64,000 nucleotides of DNA, taken from assembly GCA_963578825.1 (NCBI GenBank), contig CAUZDW010000003.1, forward strand, positions 103,630 to 167,629. Direction: 5' to 3'. This document shows positions 1 to 9,065 of the stretch, piece by piece (position 1 is the first letter of the stretch; each line of letters starts with the position of its first letter). The stretch comes from JAJDNS01 sp963578825 (GTDB lineage Bacteria; Acidobacteriota; Vicinamibacteria; Fen-336). The notes beneath the pieces are model-generated. The model searched no databases and was not told the origin of the DNA. It saw nothing but the letters and a program-made list of their open reading frames with translations. The translations under genes and the position numbers were made by a program.

Positions 1-147
1 TTCATGCACTGCTTGCCCGCGCACAGGGGTGACGAGGTCGACGCCTCGGTGATCGACGGCCCGCAGTCGGTCGTCTTCGACCAGGCCGAGAACCGCCTCC
101 ACGTGCAGAAGGCGATCCTGCTGACGTTGATGGGCGCCCTGGCCTAG
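1..147 (+). CDS. argF: Ornithine carbamoyltransferase, C-terminal fragment
   Basis: The window opens inside this gene; 48 codons and the TAG stop remain. The fragment reads FMHCLPAHRG, then SVVFDQAENRLHVQKAIL. These are the conserved HCLPAHRG loop, whose Cys binds the ornithine/carbamoyl-phosphate site, and the DQAENRLHVQK C-terminal helix of ornithine carbamoyltransferase (citrulline formation in arginine biosynthesis). The aspartate carbamoyltransferase paralogue has a different motif here. The stop codon overlaps that of the convergent aroB (shared CTAG), so no terminator fits between the two genes. Confidence 0.9.
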   Translation, partial: FMHCLPAHRGDEVDASVIDGPQSVVFDQAENRLHVQKAILLTLMGALA

Positions 148-1232
148 CCTTCGCTCCTCGCCATCGTCTTCAGGGCCTGGCGGATCTCGGTCCGTGTCAC
201 GTCGTCGCGGATGACCACCCGGCCGACGCTGGCTGGCAGGACGAAGACCACGCGACCGGCCTTCACCTTCTTGTCCCGTCCCAGCGCCTCGAGAACAGCC
301 GCGGCCGGCAGGTCCGACATTCTCGGCCGCGGGCCCACCCTGGCCACCGCATCCACCATGCCCGCACAGGCTCTCTCGGTCAGCAGCCCGCGCTGCTGGG
401 CGATGGCTGCTGCGCCGATGAGGCCCCAGCCCACCGCCTCGCCGTGGGTGAAGCGCCGGTACCGGGTCAGCGACTCCAGGGCATGGCCCAGGGTGTGGCC
501 CAGGTTGAGGACGCGGCGCAAGCCCCCCTCGCGCTCGTCCCTCTCGACGACGTCCGCCTTGATGGTGCAGGCGGCGCCTATGGCGCTCTCGACGTCGGGC
601 GGGGGCCAGCCGCTCAGACCCGGCGGCGCATTCTTCAGGGCGGAGAAGAGAGCCCGGTCGCCGAGGATGGCGCACTTCAAGACCTCGTATGCCCCGGCCC
701 GCAGCTCACGCAGCGGCAGCGTCTCGAGGAGCGCCGGGTCGGCCACGACGGCCCGGGGCTGGTGGAACGCCCCGATGAGATTCTTGCCCGCGGGAAGGTT
801 GATTCCCACCTTCCCCCCGATCGAGCTGTCGACCATCGACAGGAGTGTCGTGGGGAGGCCCACCCAGTCGATCCCCCGCATGTAGGTGGCCGCGGCATAG
901 CCCGCCATGTCTCCCACCACCCCGCCGCCGAGGGCCACGACCAGGCCGTCCCGGCCGAGGCGCGCTTTGAGAAACGCCTCGTACAGCCCCTCGAGGGTCT
1001 TCGGACCCTTGAACCGCTCCCCGTCCGGCACGAGCTTCACCTCGAGCGGTCCGAGGGACCGGAGCCCCTTCTCGATCGGCCGCCCATGGAGCCCAAACAC
1101 CCGACGACTCGCCACCAGGACGATGCGTCGTCCCCGGAAAGCGGACAGCCGTTCGGGAAGGCGTCGGATGAGGCCCCGGCCCACCGAGACGGTGTAGCGC
1201 CGCGGGCCGAGCTCGACGGGGATCTCCAGCAT
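144..1232 (-). CDS. aroB: 3-dehydroquinate synthase
   Basis: Second step of the shikimate pathway: converts DAHP to 3-dehydroquinate using NAD and a divalent metal (Zn/Co), cytosolic. Visible motifs are the NAD-binding GGGVVGDMAGYAA, the PTTLLSMVDSSIGGK substrate loop, GKNLIGAFHQP, and the metal ligands in YEVLK (Glu), NLGHTLGHALE (His) and HGEAV (His). The start is placed at the ATG at 1232, giving 362 aa, the usual family length, beginning MLEIPVELG. The frame stays open upstream to 1322, but that stretch is not conserved-looking and would overlap the divergent terC start. The ATG at 1250 is an alternative, but its AGGAG abuts the start codon. The gene diverges from terC across only about 44 bp. 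Confidence 0.95.
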   Translation of the reverse strand: MLEIPVELGPRRYTVSVGRGLIRRLPERLSAFRGRRIVLVASRRVFGLHGRPIEKGLRSLGPLEVKLVPDGERFKGPKTLEGLYEAFLKARLGRDGLVVALGGGVVGDMAGYAAATYMRGIDWVGLPTTLLSMVDSSIGGKVGINLPAGKNLIGAFHQPRAVVADPALLETLPLRELRAGAYEVLKCAILGDRALFSALKNAPPGLSGWPPPDVESAIGAACTIKADVVERDEREGGLRRVLNLGHTLGHALESLTRYRRFTHGEAVGWGLIGAAAIAQQRGLLTERACAGMVDAVARVGPRPRMSDLPAAAVLEALGRDKKVKAGRVVFVLPASVGRVVIRDDVTRTEIRQALKTMARSEG

Positions 1233-1276
1233 CGCGCGGCAGAATAGCATCTCCTGATAGACTGACCCCTTTGACC

Positions 1277-2298
1277 ATGGGCGCGACGAGCCAGCTATTC
1301 CCCTTCGCCGACTACTGGGCATTCTACGTCGGGTTCACGGCTTCGTGCTGGTCCTCTTGGCTCTCGACCTCGGGGTCTTCCACCGCACGCCCCACGCCGT
1401 CTCCATCCGAGAGGCCGCGCGCTGGAGCGTCGTGTGGGTGAGCCTCGCCCTCGCGTTCAACGTCGCCTTCTACCTGTACATGCGGTCGAGCTTCCCCCTC
1501 GATCCGCGCCTCATGGCGATCCCGGGCTTCGATCCACTGGTCGCCGCACGTCAGACGGCTCTCGAGTTCCTGGCTGGATACGTGGTCGAGTACTCGCTGT
1601 CTGTCGACAACATCTTCGTCTTCGTCGTGGTGCTCTCCTACTTTGGCGTCCCCGCCGCCTACCAGCACCGGGTCCTTTTCTTCGGCATCCTGGGGGCCCT
1701 GGTCTTCCGTGGAATCTTCATTGCACTGGGTGCGGTCCTGCTGCAGTTCGAGTGGGTGGTGTGGGTGTTCGGGGCCTTCCTCGTCTTCACCGGTGCTCGG
1801 ATGATGTTCGGGGACGAGAGCGGGACCGTGGAGCCCCACGAGCGGGCGATCATTCGCCTCTTTCGGAAGTACGTCCCGGTCACCGGAGTCTTCAAGGGGC
1901 AGCGGTTCTTCGTGCGCGAGGACGGACGGCTCCACGCCACACCTCTCTTGATTTCCCTTCTCTTCCTGGAGATGACGGACATCCTCTTCGCCATCGACTC
2001 GGTGCCGGCTATCTTCAGCCTCACCAGAGAGCCCCTGGTCGTCTACACGTCGAACATCTTTGCCATCCTGGGCCTGCGCAACCTCTACTTCCTCCTGGCC
2101 GGGGCTGTGGGCAAGTTCCACCTGCTCAAGTACGGCCTGGGGATCGTGCTCATCTTCGTCGGGCTCAAGATGGCGATCCTGAACCGCCTGTGGGACGGAC
2201 ACTTTCCCATCTCCGTCTCCCTCGGCATCATAGTCAGCGTGATCGGCGCCTCGATCGCGCTGTCGCTTCTCTTCCCGAAGGCTGAGGAATCTCGCTGA
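1277..2298 (+). pseudogene. TerC/Alx-family integral membrane protein, one apparent 1-base frameshift
   Basis: Multi-pass membrane protein of the TerC family (tellurite-resistance/Alx type; members are linked to metal-ion, especially Mn, export). Two frames must be joined. From the ATG at 1277 the sequence reads MGATSQLFPFADYWAFYVGF, a typical Alx N-terminus. At about 1340-1344 (acggcttcgtg) it must lose one base to continue as FVLVLLALDLGVFHRTPHAVS in the frame that runs to 2298. Restoring one T (gcttt) repairs it. The rest is intact: the VEYSLSVDNIFVF motif with its conserved acidic residues, and LEMTDILFAIDSVPAI, the second family motif. An assembly indel is likelier than decay because both sides are well conserved. 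proS follows after 2 bp, suggesting co-transcription. Confidence 0.85.
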
Positions 2299-2300
2299 AC

Positions 2301-3746
2301 ATGGAAAACGATCGCGTCCTCAAAGAGATCACCCCGAAGAGCAGGGACTACTCCCAGTGGTACCTCGACGTCATCCTGAAGGCCGACCTGGCTGACTACG
2401 GTCCGGTCAAGGGGTGCATGGTCATCAAGCCCTACGGCTACGCCGTGTGGGAGGCGATGCAGCAGGACATGGACCGGCGGATCAAGGAGACCGGCCACGT
2501 CAACGCCTACTTCCCTCTGCTCATCCCCAAGAGCTTTCTCGAGAAGGAGAAAGAGCACGTCCTTGGCTTCTCCCCCGAGTGCGCCTGGGTGACGGTGGGA
2601 GGGGGCGAGGAGCTCGAGGAGCCGCTGGCCATCCGGCCGACCTCCGAGGCCATGATCTGCTCCATGTACGCTAAGTGGGTCCAGTCCTGGCGCGACCTGC
2701 CGGTCTTGATCAACCAGTGGGCGAACGTCGTGCGCTGGGAGAAGGTGACAAGGCCCTTCCTCCGGACGACCGAGTTCCTGTGGCAGGAAGGCCACACCCT
2801 CCACGAGACCGAGAAGGAGGCAGAGGAAGAAACCCTCAAGATGCTCGAGGTCTACCGCAGCTTCTCCGAGGAGATGCTCGCCATGCCCGTCATCTGGGGC
2901 CGCAAGAGCGACAGCGAGAAGTTCGCTGGTGCGCTCCGGACCTACGCGATCGAGGCCCTCATGGGTGACGGAAAGGCGCTCCAGGCCGGGACCAGCCATA
3001 ACCTGGGCCAGCACTTCGCCACCGCCTACGGGATCGAGTACCTGGACCGCAGCCAGCAGCGCGCCAAGCCGTGGTCCACCTCATGGGGCACGTCGACCCG
3101 GATGATCGGCGGCGTGATCATGACCCACGGTGACGACGCCGGGCTCATCCTGCCCCCGAAGGTGGCCCCGTATCAGGTGGTCATCGTGCCGATCCCGCCC
3201 CGCAAGGGCGACTGGAACGAGGCGATCCTGCCCAAGGCCCGCGAGGTGGCGGCAACGCTGCGGGGCGCGGGGTTCCGCGTCCACCTCGACGACCGGGACC
3301 AGTTCCAGACCGGCTACAAGTACTCCGACTGGGAGATGCGGGGCGTGCCGTTTCGCCTCGAGATCGGCCCGAAGGACGTGGCGAAGGAGCAGTGTGTCCT
3401 CGTCCGTCGCACCGACCGGCACAAGGACTTCGTCCCCCTCGCCGGCGTGGCGAAGCGGCTGGGAGAGCTGCTCGATGAGCTGCAGACGGACCTCCTCGAG
3501 CGGGCCCGTCGGTTCATCGACGACAACACGACGCGGGTTTCGACCTACGACGAGCTCAAGGAGGTGATGACGACGAAGCGCGGCTTCATCCTCGCCGGCT
3601 GGAATGGCGACGCCGCCACCGAGGCCAGGATCAAAGAGGAGACCAAGGCCACGATTCGCATCATCCCCACCGAGAACGAGCGCGAGGCCCCGTGCGTCGT
3701 CACCGGGGAGAAGGGACAAGAGGTCTACTTCGCCCAGGCGTACTGA
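2301..3746 (+). CDS. proS: Prolyl-tRNA synthetase, archaeal/eukaryotic type
   Basis: Charges tRNA-Pro with proline (class IIa synthetase, cytosol), 481 aa. Class II motif 2 is visible around FLRTTEFLWQEGHT and motif 3 around MIGGVIMTHGDDAGLILP. The N-terminus (ITPKSRDYSQWYLDV, then GCMVIKPYGYAVWE) and the C-terminal end in FAQAY are those of the short archaeal/eukaryotic-like ProRS group, which lacks the approximately 180-residue editing insertion of the long bacterial form. The anticodon-binding domain begins near residue 290 (PYQVVIVPIPP). It lies 2 bp after terC. The convergent VWFA-related gene ends 12 bp downstream. Confidence 0.96.
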   Translation: MENDRVLKEITPKSRDYSQWYLDVILKADLADYGPVKGCMVIKPYGYAVWEAMQQDMDRRIKETGHVNAYFPLLIPKSFLEKEKEHVLGFSPECAWVTVGGGEELEEPLAIRPTSEAMICSMYAKWVQSWRDLPVLINQWANVVRWEKVTRPFLRTTEFLWQEGHTLHETEKEAEEETLKMLEVYRSFSEEMLAMPVIWGRKSDSEKFAGALRTYAIEALMGDGKALQAGTSHNLGQHFATAYGIEYLDRSQQRAKPWSTSWGTSTRMIGGVIMTHGDDAGLILPPKVAPYQVVIVPIPPRKGDWNEAILPKAREVAATLRGAGFRVHLDDRDQFQTGYKYSDWEMRGVPFRLEIGPKDVAKEQCVLVRRTDRHKDFVPLAGVAKRLGELLDELQTDLLERARRFIDDNTTRVSTYDELKEVMTTKRGFILAGWNGDAATEARIKEETKATIRIIPTENEREAPCVVTGEKGQEVYFAQAY

Positions 3747-3758
3747 GCGCCCTGCCGG

Positions 3759-6700
3759 CTACTCCTCAGGCAGGTGTGTCTCCGTTTTCACCGACACGTT
3801 GAAGCGCCGGAAGTTCGAATAGAGAGCCGTTGCCGCGACCGTGGGGCCGAAGTATCGCTGCCGGCCGGAGTCCTCGTAGCGCTCGTTCATCTCGACCGGC
3901 ACCCACATCGCCAGCCTGGGCGCCGGACGGTACTCGGCGGAGAGGGAGGCCTGCGAGGCGACCCCGAGCTCCAGCTCGAAGTCGAAGCGAACCTCGGTTC
4001 GGAGCACGGTGCCTCTGGAGGGCTCGATCCAGACGCGGCCCCGGACCGGGAGATCCCTGGCCCCCTCCCGACGGATGATCGTGGCCGAGCCACCTCGACG
4101 AAGCGCAGCTCCACGCCCTCGACACCGGCGATCTTCCGCGTGCCGCCGCGCTCGAACGAGAAGCGATGCTGGTTGTCGGGGTGCAGGAACGCCAGGGGCA
4201 GCGTGGGGGTGTTCACCGTTCGAGTGGCGGGCCCGAGATTGTAGGCACTGCTCTCCTCGAGGATGGCCCGGGCCCGCGCGACCGCCGAGGTGTGCCCCCC
4301 CAGGAACAGCTTCTCGAGCCGAGCGTCGCGCTCGCGCACCTCATGGCCATCCACTTCGAAGACGTCGCGGAAGCAGACCCAGGGCACGTCGCCCGCGAGA
4401 CGGACGAAGACCATGTCGGCCCGGGACCCGGTGCTGGCGGGGCTGAATCCCGAGAGGCGACCCGTGGATCTCCATTCGCTGGGTGTAGGTCTCCTCGGCG
4501 ACGATCCCGCGGAAGCGCTCCTCGTAGTCGAGAACGTAGCGGCCAACTCGCTCGAGGAGTGCAGCGACCTCGGGGTCCGTCACCGGCGGGGCTGACGGCG
4601 GCCCGTCGGCGGCCATTGCGGTGAGCGTGGGCGCGACACGGAAGGGCGTCCGTGACGACAGTGTCCGACCTGACTCCTCGTGCCGGGCGTGCACGACCCC
4701 GGCGGACTCCCCGGCGGACTCCCCGGCCAGGCTGATCGCGGCCATCTGCGAGATCTGCCCGGCCGGTCCCCGGGGCAGCGGGGTCTCGGGCTGGGACGCC
4801 ACCACGGTGCCGTCCGCGGCCTCCACCCGATAGCCGGCGACCACCGGTGGATCGGTGCCGGTGCCGGCGCTGGCTCCGTAGACCTGGTAGAGCAGCGTGA
4901 GGGTCTGGCCCCGTGTGAAGGTGCGGCGCGCCAGGGGTATGGGGCGCCCCACGGAGGCGTCCTCGCCGCCGGCTGGCAGCACCAGATCGGTCAGGATCGG
5001 AGTCGTGAGTCGGAAGGCACCGGGCAGGGGCACGTCCAACTCGTGCCGCACGGTCCCGATGGCGTCGGACCCCAGGTCCCGGACGAGCAGACGCACCTGA
5101 TGGCGACCCGTGACGAGAGGACGTTGATCATCAGAGGCAGTCGCGTGCGTTGAATCCGCTCCCAGGGGCTGCGAGGTCAAGCTGAGGTCCACCTTGCGGT
5201 CGCGAACCACTCGTGCGCCGGTGTCACGGTGGGACACGACGATGTGGATGCCGAGAGCGCCCTCGAAGGGGTCGTCCTTCTCCTCCAGGAGGAGCGCCTG
5301 AGGGTCCACGTCGGCGACGAGGAGGACGCTCGTCCCTTCGTCCGCGGGTCCGAGGACGTAGGACGTCATCCGAAGGGGGATCGCGTCGGCCTCGAAAGGA
5401 GAGTCGAGAGCCCGGCGGAGCCGCGGGTCCGGAGCAGTTTCGGCGGTCGTCGACTCCGGCTCGTCGGTCGGGGCGTAATAGCCCCGGTGGGCGAGGACCT
5501 CGACCCCGGGCCGGCGCACCTCCACATCGAGCCGGTGGAACGTGCCGTCGGCCTCGATGCCCCTCGGCTCGAAGCCGATCAGATAGTAGGCCCGGGACTC
5601 CCGCTCGAGGCGACGGAGACCCACGGCGGGGTCGTTCATGTTCTTGATGACCCGCCCGCCGGTCTCGGCCGCCAGCGACACAGCGCCGAGGGACTCGACC
5701 GTGGCCTCGTTGAGCTGGGGACCCATGTCCCGCAGATCGGTGTGGTCGGCGATCTCGGCGTCGGCGGTGGCGGGGATGCCCGTGAGGCCCCCGGCGTCGA
5801 GGAAGTGAACGGCCGCGTTGGCCCGCTGCGCGGCCCGGACCATGGTGCGATGCTCGGGCCGCTCGGGCTCCTGGATGAAGCCCTCCGACAGGAACAGGAT
5901 CGACTTTCGGCCGCGCGTCAGCTCGAGGGCCTCGGCCACCTGCCGGAGGACCGTGTAGCTGGCCTGCTTCCGTGACAGCGCCTCATCGTAGACCTCGCTC
6001 GCCCAGGCCCGCACCGCCGGGTGGGTCTCACCCAACTGCATCACCGTCTTTCTCGGGCAGGGCGCGGGGCACGGTGGGTCGAGGAGGATCCGGTACTCGT
6101 AGTAGCGCCGCGTGACCTGGGCTCCGACCTGGAGGTCGCGGTGGAGGTAGAGGCGCATGGCCTCCCAGTCGGAGATCCGGCCGGTCGAGAAGTCCCGTGG
6201 AAGGGGCCCTCGAGGCGCTCGAGTGCAGCGACGAGATCGCGCTGCCCCTCGGGGATCCGGGCGTGCCACCAGGGTCCGCCCGAACCCGGAACGAGCGTCA
6301 CCAGGTCCCCGGGGCGGAGCATTGTCTCCACGAACTGCCGCACCGCGCGCTTCGCCGCACGGGCCGCGATCGGGTCCATGTGAACGTCGTCGAACACGAC
6401 CACGAAGGTGCGCTCCGGACGGGTGCCCTCCTCGGCGTTCGACGAGAGGAGGGCAGAAACGGGAGGAGACGTGGGAGGCGACTCCGGGACGACGACCGCC
6501 TCGAAGCGCGACACGGTGCGCCGGCGCCCCTCGTCGATGATGGTGAAATCGTCGGCGGTGAGGCCCTCGATCGGGTCGCCGGATTCGTCCAGGACGACCA
6601 CGTCCACGGTCACGACCTCGGCGGCTGTCGGGAAGGAGGGGGCCTGACCCTCCGCATCGGCCTGGGCCGAGGCGCCCCGAGGAGCGACACCTCCGAGGCA

Positions 6701-6814
6701 GAGGGCCGCAACGATGGCTGTCAGAAGGGTCTTTGTGGCACGACGAACTCTCGGCGGGAGCGTAGCAGAGGTCAGGCCATCCCAGCCCGGAGAACGAGCC
6801 TCACACTTCTTCAT
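3759..6814 (-). pseudogene. VWFA-related secreted protein (acidobacterial type), three apparent frameshifts
   Basis: Product of about 1,000 aa if repaired. N-terminal signal segment (TLLTAIVAALCLGG, then ASAQ), then VTVDVVVLDESGDPIEGLTADDFTIIDEG and TFVVVFDDVHMDPIAARAAK. This is the VWFA-related domain abundant in Acidobacteriota, with RKSILFLSEGF further on and a C-terminal domain (DMVFVRLAGDVPWVCFRDVFEVDG) that ends RFNVSVKTETHLPEE. The frame changes at about 6203-6206 (a run of 4 C on the coding strand where 5 would be in frame), about 4449-4460 (gggattc) and about 4083 (cggccacg, one C short). Function is unknown; probably cell envelope or secreted. It is either a real pseudogene or, as I favour, a gene with assembly indels. 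The ATG at 6814 is the only usable start but leaves a 30-residue pre-signal extension. Confidence 0.75.
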
Positions 6815-6856
6815 GTTCCCGACACAGCCCAGAAAGAACGAGGCTCGATCTTTGAC

Positions 6857-6885
6857 TTGCCTCGAGAATCAGGCGAACGTATAAT
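6857..6885 (+). promoter_or_regulatory. Promoter of the tetR-tolC-mfp-rnd operon
   Basis: A -35-like TTGCCT (6857-6862), a 17-bp spacer and a perfect -10 TATAAT (6880-6885) lie in the 104-bp gap between the divergent VWFA gene and tetR. It is the most AT-rich spot of the region. Transcription would start near 6892, inside the palindrome at 6891-6900, which suits autorepression. Confidence 0.65.
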
Positions 6886-6890
6886 TCATA

Positions 6891-6900
6891 CAAACGTTTG
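6891..6900. promoter_or_regulatory. Putative TetR operator, palindrome CAAACGTTTG
   Basis: A perfect 10-bp palindrome immediately downstream of the -10 box and just before the tetR coding start. Operators of this position and symmetry are common for TetR-family repressors of efflux operons. Binding here would block transcription initiation. That this TetR binds it is an inference. Confidence 0.5.
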
Positions 6901-6918
6901 AACCAGAGCGGAGAGAGC

Positions 6919-7578
6919 TTGCCGAACGCCGACACGAAGACGCGAATCATGGACGTTGGGGAGACGTTGTTTGCGGAGCGGGGCTACGAGGCGACCTCGC
7001 TTCGAGACATCACCGGAAAGGCGGGCGCCAACCTCGCCGCGGTGAACTACCACTTCCAGTCGAAAGAAGGGCTGCTCTCCGCGATTTTCCAGCGGCACGT
7101 CGGCCCGGTGAACCGCGAGCGCCTCCTCGTCTTGGACGCGATCGAGGCCCGCGCTTCGAAAAGACCTCCCAACGTCGAGAAGCTCATTCGTGCGTTCCTT
7201 GCGCCTGCGTTCGCCCGACGGCGCGAGCGTGGCGCGGATGGCGCACGGTTCATGCAGCTGGCGGGTCGAATGCACTCGGAGACCAACGAACGCTTGCGCA
7301 GCCTTCTCCTCGATCAGTTCGAAGAGGTGGCAAAACGATTCGGCAAAGCGTTCTCGCGGGCACTGCCGCACCTCGCCAGGGACGAGGTCTCACTCCGCGT
7401 GCACTTCCTGATCGGTGCGATGGCGCACACCCTGCTTTGGAGCGACACGATGCTGGGGTTCGAGTCTCGAAAGCGTCGCAACGTCGAGCCCGAGGAGGCC
7501 CTGGAGAGCCTCGTCCGGTTCACGGCAGCCGGGATGACCGCCCCGGTGGCGCCCCGGAGCGAGGAGGGGAGGCGATGA
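6919..7578 (+). CDS. TetR-family transcriptional repressor
   Basis: One-component regulator of 219 aa. The N-terminal helix-turn-helix is clear: RIMDVGETLFAERGYEATSL, then ITGKAGANLAAVNYHFQSKEGL. The remaining two thirds is the helical ligand-binding half, containing TAAGM near the end. Two TTG starts are possible (6898 and 6919). I prefer 6919 because a GGAGAG ribosome site precedes it, and 6898 lies only about 6 bases after the inferred transcription start. Its last 4 bases overlap tolC (ATGA), so it heads the efflux operon and probably represses it through the palindrome at 6891. The inducer is unknown. Confidence 0.9.
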   Translation: MPNADTKTRIMDVGETLFAERGYEATSLRDITGKAGANLAAVNYHFQSKEGLLSAIFQRHVGPVNRERLLVLDAIEARASKRPPNVEKLIRAFLAPAFARRRERGADGARFMQLAGRMHSETNERLRSLLLDQFEEVAKRFGKAFSRALPHLARDEVSLRVHFLIGAMAHTLLWSDTMLGFESRKRRNVEPEEALESLVRFTAAGMTAPVAPRSEEGRR

Positions 7579-9065
7579 CGCGCCTGGCCGTGGTGTCGTG
7601 CTGGCTCGTGCTGGCTCTCGGGTGTGCCTCGGTGCCGAAGGTCGCCCAGCCGGACATCGATCTCGCCACACCGGCCGAGTGGGCCGGAGCGGCCCTCGAG
7701 CACGGTTCGGTGGATCCCACCTGGTGGGAGAGCTTCGGCTCCCCGGAGCTCAACGCGACCATCGGAACGGCTCTGGAGAGAAACTGGGACCTGCGGGCCG
7801 CCGCCGCACGGGTGCAGCAGGCCGAGGCCCAGGCTCGCATCGCCGGGGCCGACCTCAAACCCCAGGTGAACGCCGGTCTCGACGGCGTGCGCCGCAAGCA
7901 GAACTTCATCGGCTTTCCCATCCCCGGGGTACCTCCCGGCAGTGTCTTGAGCTCGACCTCGACCAACCTGGGTCTCTCGCTGAGCGTGTCGTGGGAGATT
8001 GACCTCTGGGGCCGCCTCGGGGCCCGGGCCGGCGCCGGCATGGCCGACCTCCAGGCCGCCCAGTCGGATCTCGCCGGAGCTCACCTCTCGCTGGCCGGAC
8101 AGGTGGCGAAGACCTGGTTCGCCTCCGCGGAGGCCGCCCAGCAGGTGGACCTCGCCCTCGCCCAGGTCGCGAGCTTTCAGAGCACGGTCCGGCAGGTCCG
8201 GGGGCGCTACGAGATGGGCCTGCGACCGGCTCTGGATCTGCGGCTGGCTCTCGCCAACCTCGAGGGCGGGGAAGCGGCGGTCCGGGCCCGTCAGGCGCAG
8301 CTCGACGTCACCGTGCGTCAACTCGAGATCCTGCTGGGCCGGTACCCCAGGCGGCAGCTCGAGACGCCGACGCGTCTGCCCGACACGCCGCCCGCCGTGC
8401 CCGGCGAGCTGCCCGCCGACCTGGTGGCCCGCCGGCCGGACCTCGCCGCTGCCGAGAGGCGTCTGGCGGCCTCCGGCTCGCGCCTCACCGCCGCGAAGAA
8501 GGATCTCTACCCGCGTCTCAGCCTCACCGCCAGCGGAGGGACGGCGAGCGCGGAGCTGGGTGACCTGGTGAGTGGAAACTTCGGGGTGTGGAGCCTCGCA
8601 GCCAACCTCCTCCAGCCCATCTTCCAGGGCGGGCGATTGCGGGCCGCGGTGGATCTGGCGCGGGGAACGAAAGAGGAGAGACTGGCGGGCTACGCGAGCT
8701 CCGCGCTCAACGCCTACCTCGAGGTCGAGACGACGCTCCGGGCCGAGACCCTGTTGGCCGAGCGCGAGACGCACCTGGCCGAGGCCGCACGGCAGTCCCG
8801 GGCGGCGGAGCGCCTTGCGGACGACCGCTACCGCGCCGGGCTCGAGAGCTTCATCACGGTGCTCGAGTCCCAGCGCCGTGCGTTCCAGGCCGAGAGCGAG
8901 TGGATCGTCGTGCGGCAGCTCCGGCTGGCAAACAGGGTGGACCTGTTCCTGGCCCTGGGTGGCGGCTTCGAGCGCGACGGCGAGACAGGGGGCCCGAAGA
9001 TCGTCGCTTCGATGGAGGCCCAGAGTGACCACGAGATCGAGAACAACAAGGAGTCGGTGAGATGA
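7575..9065 (+). CDS. Outer-membrane efflux lipoprotein, TolC/NodT family
   Basis: Trimeric outer-membrane channel of a tripartite efflux pump. Signal peptide MTRLAVVSCWLVLALGC ends in a lipobox (LALG-C), so the N-terminus should be lipid-anchored, as in the NodT group. The 496 aa hold two outer-membrane-efflux repeats of long coiled-coil helices (RNWDLRAAAARVQQAEAQAR and, in the second half, RPDLAAAERRLAASGSRL). The family motif RRPDLAAAE is present. The start at 7575 has a strong GGGAGG site and overlaps the tetR stop by ATGA. It overlaps the adaptor gene downstream in the same way. Confidence 0.92.
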   Translation: MTRLAVVSCWLVLALGCASVPKVAQPDIDLATPAEWAGAALEHGSVDPTWWESFGSPELNATIGTALERNWDLRAAAARVQQAEAQARIAGADLKPQVNAGLDGVRRKQNFIGFPIPGVPPGSVLSSTSTNLGLSLSVSWEIDLWGRLGARAGAGMADLQAAQSDLAGAHLSLAGQVAKTWFASAEAAQQVDLALAQVASFQSTVRQVRGRYEMGLRPALDLRLALANLEGGEAAVRARQAQLDVTVRQLEILLGRYPRRQLETPTRLPDTPPAVPGELPADLVARRPDLAAAERRLAASGSRLTAAKKDLYPRLSLTASGGTASAELGDLVSGNFGVWSLAANLLQPIFQGGRLRAAVDLARGTKEERLAGYASSALNAYLEVETTLRAETLLAERETHLAEAARQSRAAERLADDRYRAGLESFITVLESQRRAFQAESEWIVVRQLRLANRVDLFLALGGGFERDGETGGPKIVASMEAQSDHEIENNKESVR

